Of a stretch of DNA of 64,000 nucleotides, positions 61,517 to 64,000 are shown piece by piece. A program made the position numbers and the translations under genes. Under the pieces are notes generated by a model. It did no database searches. It was not told where the DNA came from and was given only the letters and a program-made list of their open reading frames with translations. This stretch comes from Aquabacterium sp. Lineage in GTDB: Bacteria; Pseudomonadota; Gammaproteobacteria; Burkholderiales; Burkholderiaceae_C. Every line of letters starts with the position of its first letter. The stretch's first letter is position 1. The stretch is taken from contig NZ_JACPYU010000003.1 in assembly GCF_016195855.1 (NCBI RefSeq), positions 186,001-250,000 on the forward strand, read 5' to 3'.

Positions 61517-63439
61517 TCAAGACGACTTACGCACCCGCAAGTACCACTCACAGAGCAAGCGAACTTGCTTGGCGGTATAGCCCTTCTGGACCATGCGGTT
61601 GACGAAGTCCTCATGCTTCTTGACCTCGTCCGCACTGGCCTTGGCGTTGAAGCTGATGACCGGCAACAACTCTTCGGTGTTGCTGAACATCTTCTTCTCG
61701 ATCACGGTGCGCAGCTTCTCGTAGCTGGTCCACAGCGGGTTCTTGCCGCCGTTGTTGGCACGGGCCCGCAGCACGAAGTTGACGATCTCGTTGCGGAAAT
61801 CCTTCGGGTTGGCGATGCCGGCCGGCTTCTCGATCTTTTCCAGCTCGGCGTTCAGCGCACCACGGTCGAAGATTTCGCCGGTGTCGGTGTCGCGGTATTC
61901 CTGATCCTGGATCCAGTAGTCGGCGTAGGTCACGTAGCGATCGAAGATGTTCTGGCCGTACTCGGAATAGCTTTCCAGATAGGCCGTCTGGATCTCCTTG
62001 CCAATGAACTCGGCATAGCGGGGCGCCAGCGATTCCTTGATGTAGGAGATGTACTTCTGCTCGGTTTCTGCCGGGAACTGCTCGCGCTCGATCTGCTGCT
62101 CCAGCACGTACATCAGGTGCACCGGGTTGGCCGCGACTTCGGCCGGGTCGAAGTTGAAGACCTTGGAGATGATCTTGAACGCAAAGCGCGTCGAGATGCC
62201 GCTCATGCCCTCGTCCACACCGGCGTAATCACGGTACTCCTGGATGGACTTGGCCTTGGGGTCGGTGTCCTTGAGGTTCTCGCCGTCGTACACCTGCATC
62301 TTGGAGTAGATGCTGGAGTTCTCGGGCTCTTTCAGGCGAGTGAGGATGGCGAACTGGCTCATCATCTTCAGGGTGCCAGGAGCGCAAGGCGCGGCGGCCA
62401 GCGAAGAGGTGCGCACCAGCTTCTCGTAGATCTTGATTTCTTCCGAGACACGCAGGCAGTAAGGCACCTTGACGATGTAGATCCGGTCCAGGAAGGCCTC
62501 GTTGTTCTTGTTGTTGCGGAAGGCCTTCCACTCGCTTTCGTTCGAGTGGGCCAGCACAACGCCGTCAAACGGGATGGCACCGAAACCTTCCGTGCCCTTG
62601 AAGTTGCCTTCTTGCGTCGCGGTCAGCAGCGGGTGCAGCACCTTGATGGGCGCCTTGAACATTTCCACGAATTCCAGCAGACCCTGGTTGGCCAGGCACA
62701 GGCCACCGGAGTAGCTGTAGGCGTCCGGGTCATCCTGGGCGTAGGTTTCGAGCTTGCGGATGTCGACCTTGCCCACCAGCGCGCTGATGTCCTGGTTGTT
62801 TTCATCGCCAGGTTCGGTCTTGGCGATGCCCACCTGCTTGAGGATGCTGGGGTAGCGCTTGACGACCTTGAACTTGCGGATGTCACCACCGAACTCTTCC
62901 AGACGCTTGACGGCCCAGGGGCTCAGGATGCGGTTGAGGTAACGGCGCGGGATGCCGTATTCCTTCTCCAGGATGGGGCCGTCTTCGGTGGGCTCGAACA
63001 AGCCCAGCGGCGATTCGTTGACCGGCGAGCCCTTGATGGCGTAGAAGGGCACTTTCTGGGCCAGCAACTTGAGGCGCTCGGCGATCGAGGACTTGCCGCC
63101 ACCGACCGGTCCCAGCAAATACAGGATCTGCTTCTTTTCTTCCAGCCCTTGCGCAGCATGGCGGAAATAGCTGACGACCTGCTCGATGGCATCTTCCATG
63201 CCATAGAACTCTTCGAAAGCCGGGTAGATCTTGATCACCTTGTTGGTGAAGATCCTCGACAGGCGCGGGTCATTGCGCGTGTCGATCATCTGCGGTTCAC
63301 CGATCGCTTCGAGCATGCGCTCTGCCGCGGTGGCGAAAGCCGACTTGTCTTTTTTGCAGATCTCGAGGTATTCCTCGAGGGTGAATTCTTCTTCGCGGGT
63401 GCGCTCGTAACGAGCTGCGAAGCTGCTGATCACGTCCAT
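61517..63439 (-). CDS. prkA: Serine protein kinase PrkA (YeaG)
   Basis: A 640-residue protein with an AAA+ N-terminal domain (Walker A GPVGGGKSS near 110-118) and a C-terminal kinase-like domain. It begins MDVISSFAARYERTREEEFTLEEYLE, and contains PVNESPLGLFEP and VVLAHSNESEW, invariant in PrkA. Length is the family norm. PrkA is described as a stress-induced serine kinase, and later as an AAA+ protein with protease activity in B. subtilis. The GGAGG site lies 6 bases before the ATG. First gene of prkA-yeaH-spoVR. Confidence 0.95.
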   Translation of the reverse strand: MDVISSFAARYERTREEEFTLEEYLEICKKDKSAFATAAERMLEAIGEPQMIDTRNDPRLSRIFTNKVIKIYPAFEEFYGMEDAIEQVVSYFRHAAQGLEEKKQILYLLGPVGGGKSSIAERLKLLAQKVPFYAIKGSPVNESPLGLFEPTEDGPILEKEYGIPRRYLNRILSPWAVKRLEEFGGDIRKFKVVKRYPSILKQVGIAKTEPGDENNQDISALVGKVDIRKLETYAQDDPDAYSYSGGLCLANQGLLEFVEMFKAPIKVLHPLLTATQEGNFKGTEGFGAIPFDGVVLAHSNESEWKAFRNNKNNEAFLDRIYIVKVPYCLRVSEEIKIYEKLVRTSSLAAAPCAPGTLKMMSQFAILTRLKEPENSSIYSKMQVYDGENLKDTDPKAKSIQEYRDYAGVDEGMSGISTRFAFKIISKVFNFDPAEVAANPVHLMYVLEQQIEREQFPAETEQKYISYIKESLAPRYAEFIGKEIQTAYLESYSEYGQNIFDRYVTYADYWIQDQEYRDTDTGEIFDRGALNAELEKIEKPAGIANPKDFRNEIVNFVLRARANNGGKNPLWTSYEKLRTVIEKKMFSNTEELLPVISFNAKASADEVKKHEDFVNRMVQKGYTAKQVRLLCEWYLRVRKSS

Positions 63440-63702
63440 ACAGACCTCCGAACCATCGACTTACGCCATCGATGCCATTCGTGATCTGCGCCGTAACCAC
63501 CTGGTGAACTCGGCGCGACCACACAAGCATCGCCTTCACACCAAAGATCGAGGAAATCGCCTCACATTCAAGCCCGGATAAAACCCCGGTTCTTGTGTCT
63601 GATCAACGACTTCGTTGCTGTCTATCTTGCACCTTTTTTGAGTCCTGCGTGCAGCATGCACACAACAAGGCACGCTTTCATGAGTTTCCTGCCCTCATGA
63701 GG

Positions 63703-64000
63703 CTAGGTATTGCTGCTGGCACGGACTTCTTCCATGCTGGTTATGCCTGAGAGGACTTTCTCTATGCCGTCCTGACGCAGGGTGCGCATGCCTTGTTTGA
63801 GGGCCTGATGCAGCAGGGTTTCAGCGTTCGCCCCCGTCTGGATCAGGCGGCGGATTTCCCGGCTGACCGACAGCAGCTCATGCAGGCCTGCACGGCCTTT
63901 GTAGCCGGTCTGGTTGCACTGCGGGCAGCCCTTGCTCGTGTGTGCCATCAACACGCCATCCTTCCCCAGACGCTCCTGCCAGTCGGCCAGCAGGCTCTCG
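63703..64000 (-). CDS. GspE/PilB-type secretion ATPase, C-terminal end (5' part outside window)
   Basis: The last 98 residues of a type II secretion / type IV pilus ATPase. The segment GCPQCNQTGYKGRAGLHELL has half of the zinc site (C-x2-C; the other pair is beyond the edge) and the T-G-Y-x-G-R-x-G block. TLHQALKQGM-type LLHQALKQGMRTLRQDGIEKVLSGITSMEEV is the normal C-terminus of PilB/GspE. An internal GTG at 63954 is not a real start, since the frame is open to the window end. GspE versus PilB cannot be told. Confidence 0.85.
   Translation of the reverse strand, partial: ESLLADWQERLGKDGVLMAHTSKGCPQCNQTGYKGRAGLHELLSVSREIRRLIQTGANAETLLHQALKQGMRTLRQDGIEKVLSGITSMEEVRASSNT

Noticed and set aside
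61118-63484. 788-codon rightward open frame opposite prkA
   Set aside because: prkA has invariant family motifs over its full length; the opposite frame has no recognisable motif and skewed composition.
63685-63702. CCTCATGAGG palindrome after the secretion ATPase gene
   Set aside because: Too short and without a T-run to call a terminator or operator.

Overview
The window is 64 kb of high-GC chromosomal DNA from a betaproteobacterium of the order Burkholderiales, probably Comamonadaceae or a related family. The pointers are adjacent cyanophycin synthetase paralogues with their accessory ABC transporter and DUF1854 genes, a DUF3579 gene beside argD-argF, the yebC-purD-hemF-nadD-rsfS-rlmH-maf-rng order, a PEP-CTERM surface protein and several diguanylate cyclases. 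The assignment rests on gene order and protein motifs only; species level cannot be called.

Layout. 1-8.4 kb: cyanophycin locus. Two synthetase genes run leftwards (the second cut by the window edge), and an ABC transporter, a DUF1854 gene and a radical SAM gene run rightwards from the shared intergenic region. 8.5-12.1 kb: secreted beta-propeller protein, hemerythrin, globin-coupled diguanylate cyclase. 12.4-25.9 kb: a long leftward run from yebC through purD, hemF, nadD, rsfS, rlmH, a membrane glycosyltransferase, maf, an SDR, rng, tolB, pal, cpoB and tcdA, ending in two tRNA-Lys genes and a strong terminator. 26-39 kb: yjgR-type ATPase, small secreted protein, lplT, then alr, thioesterase, radA, a TonB receptor, murJ diverging from rpsT, and a serine hydrolase. 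38.7-41.6 kb: DUF3579, argD, argF. 41.6-49.7 kb: leftward flagellar operon flhB-flhA-flhF-flhG-like-fliA-soluble MCP. 49.8-53 kb: porin plus small periplasmic binding protein, diverging from an AraC-type regulator. 53-58.5 kb: signalling block with a membrane diguanylate cyclase, a PEP-CTERM protein, and a tight CheX-like / PAS-GGDEF / receiver operon. 58.5-63.4 kb: the prkA-yeaH-spoVR stress operon. 63.7-64 kb: tail of a GspE/PilB-type ATPase.

How parts fit together. The cyanophycin locus stores nitrogen as an Asp-Arg polymer. Its second synthetase has lost the Mur-ligase P-loop and C-terminus, so it probably performs only part of the reaction. Arginine supply is represented separately by argD-argF. 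Three diguanylate cyclases (globin-coupled, membrane-bound, PAS-linked) together with the flagellar operon suggest control of the motile/sessile switch. Tol-Pal, MurJ, Alr and CpoB cover envelope growth; tcdA sits against tRNA-Lys, a known substrate class of its product.

Most notable: the CheX-like/PAS-GGDEF/CheY module, the cyanophycin transporter with a zinc-ribbon N-domain, the P-loop-less FlhG-like protein, RsfS with a histone-H1-like tail, a TPP-riboswitch-like element with a terminator in front of yebC-purD, and a diguanylate cyclase with a duplicated membrane domain. No CRISPR array, rRNA, insertion sequence or prophage was seen.
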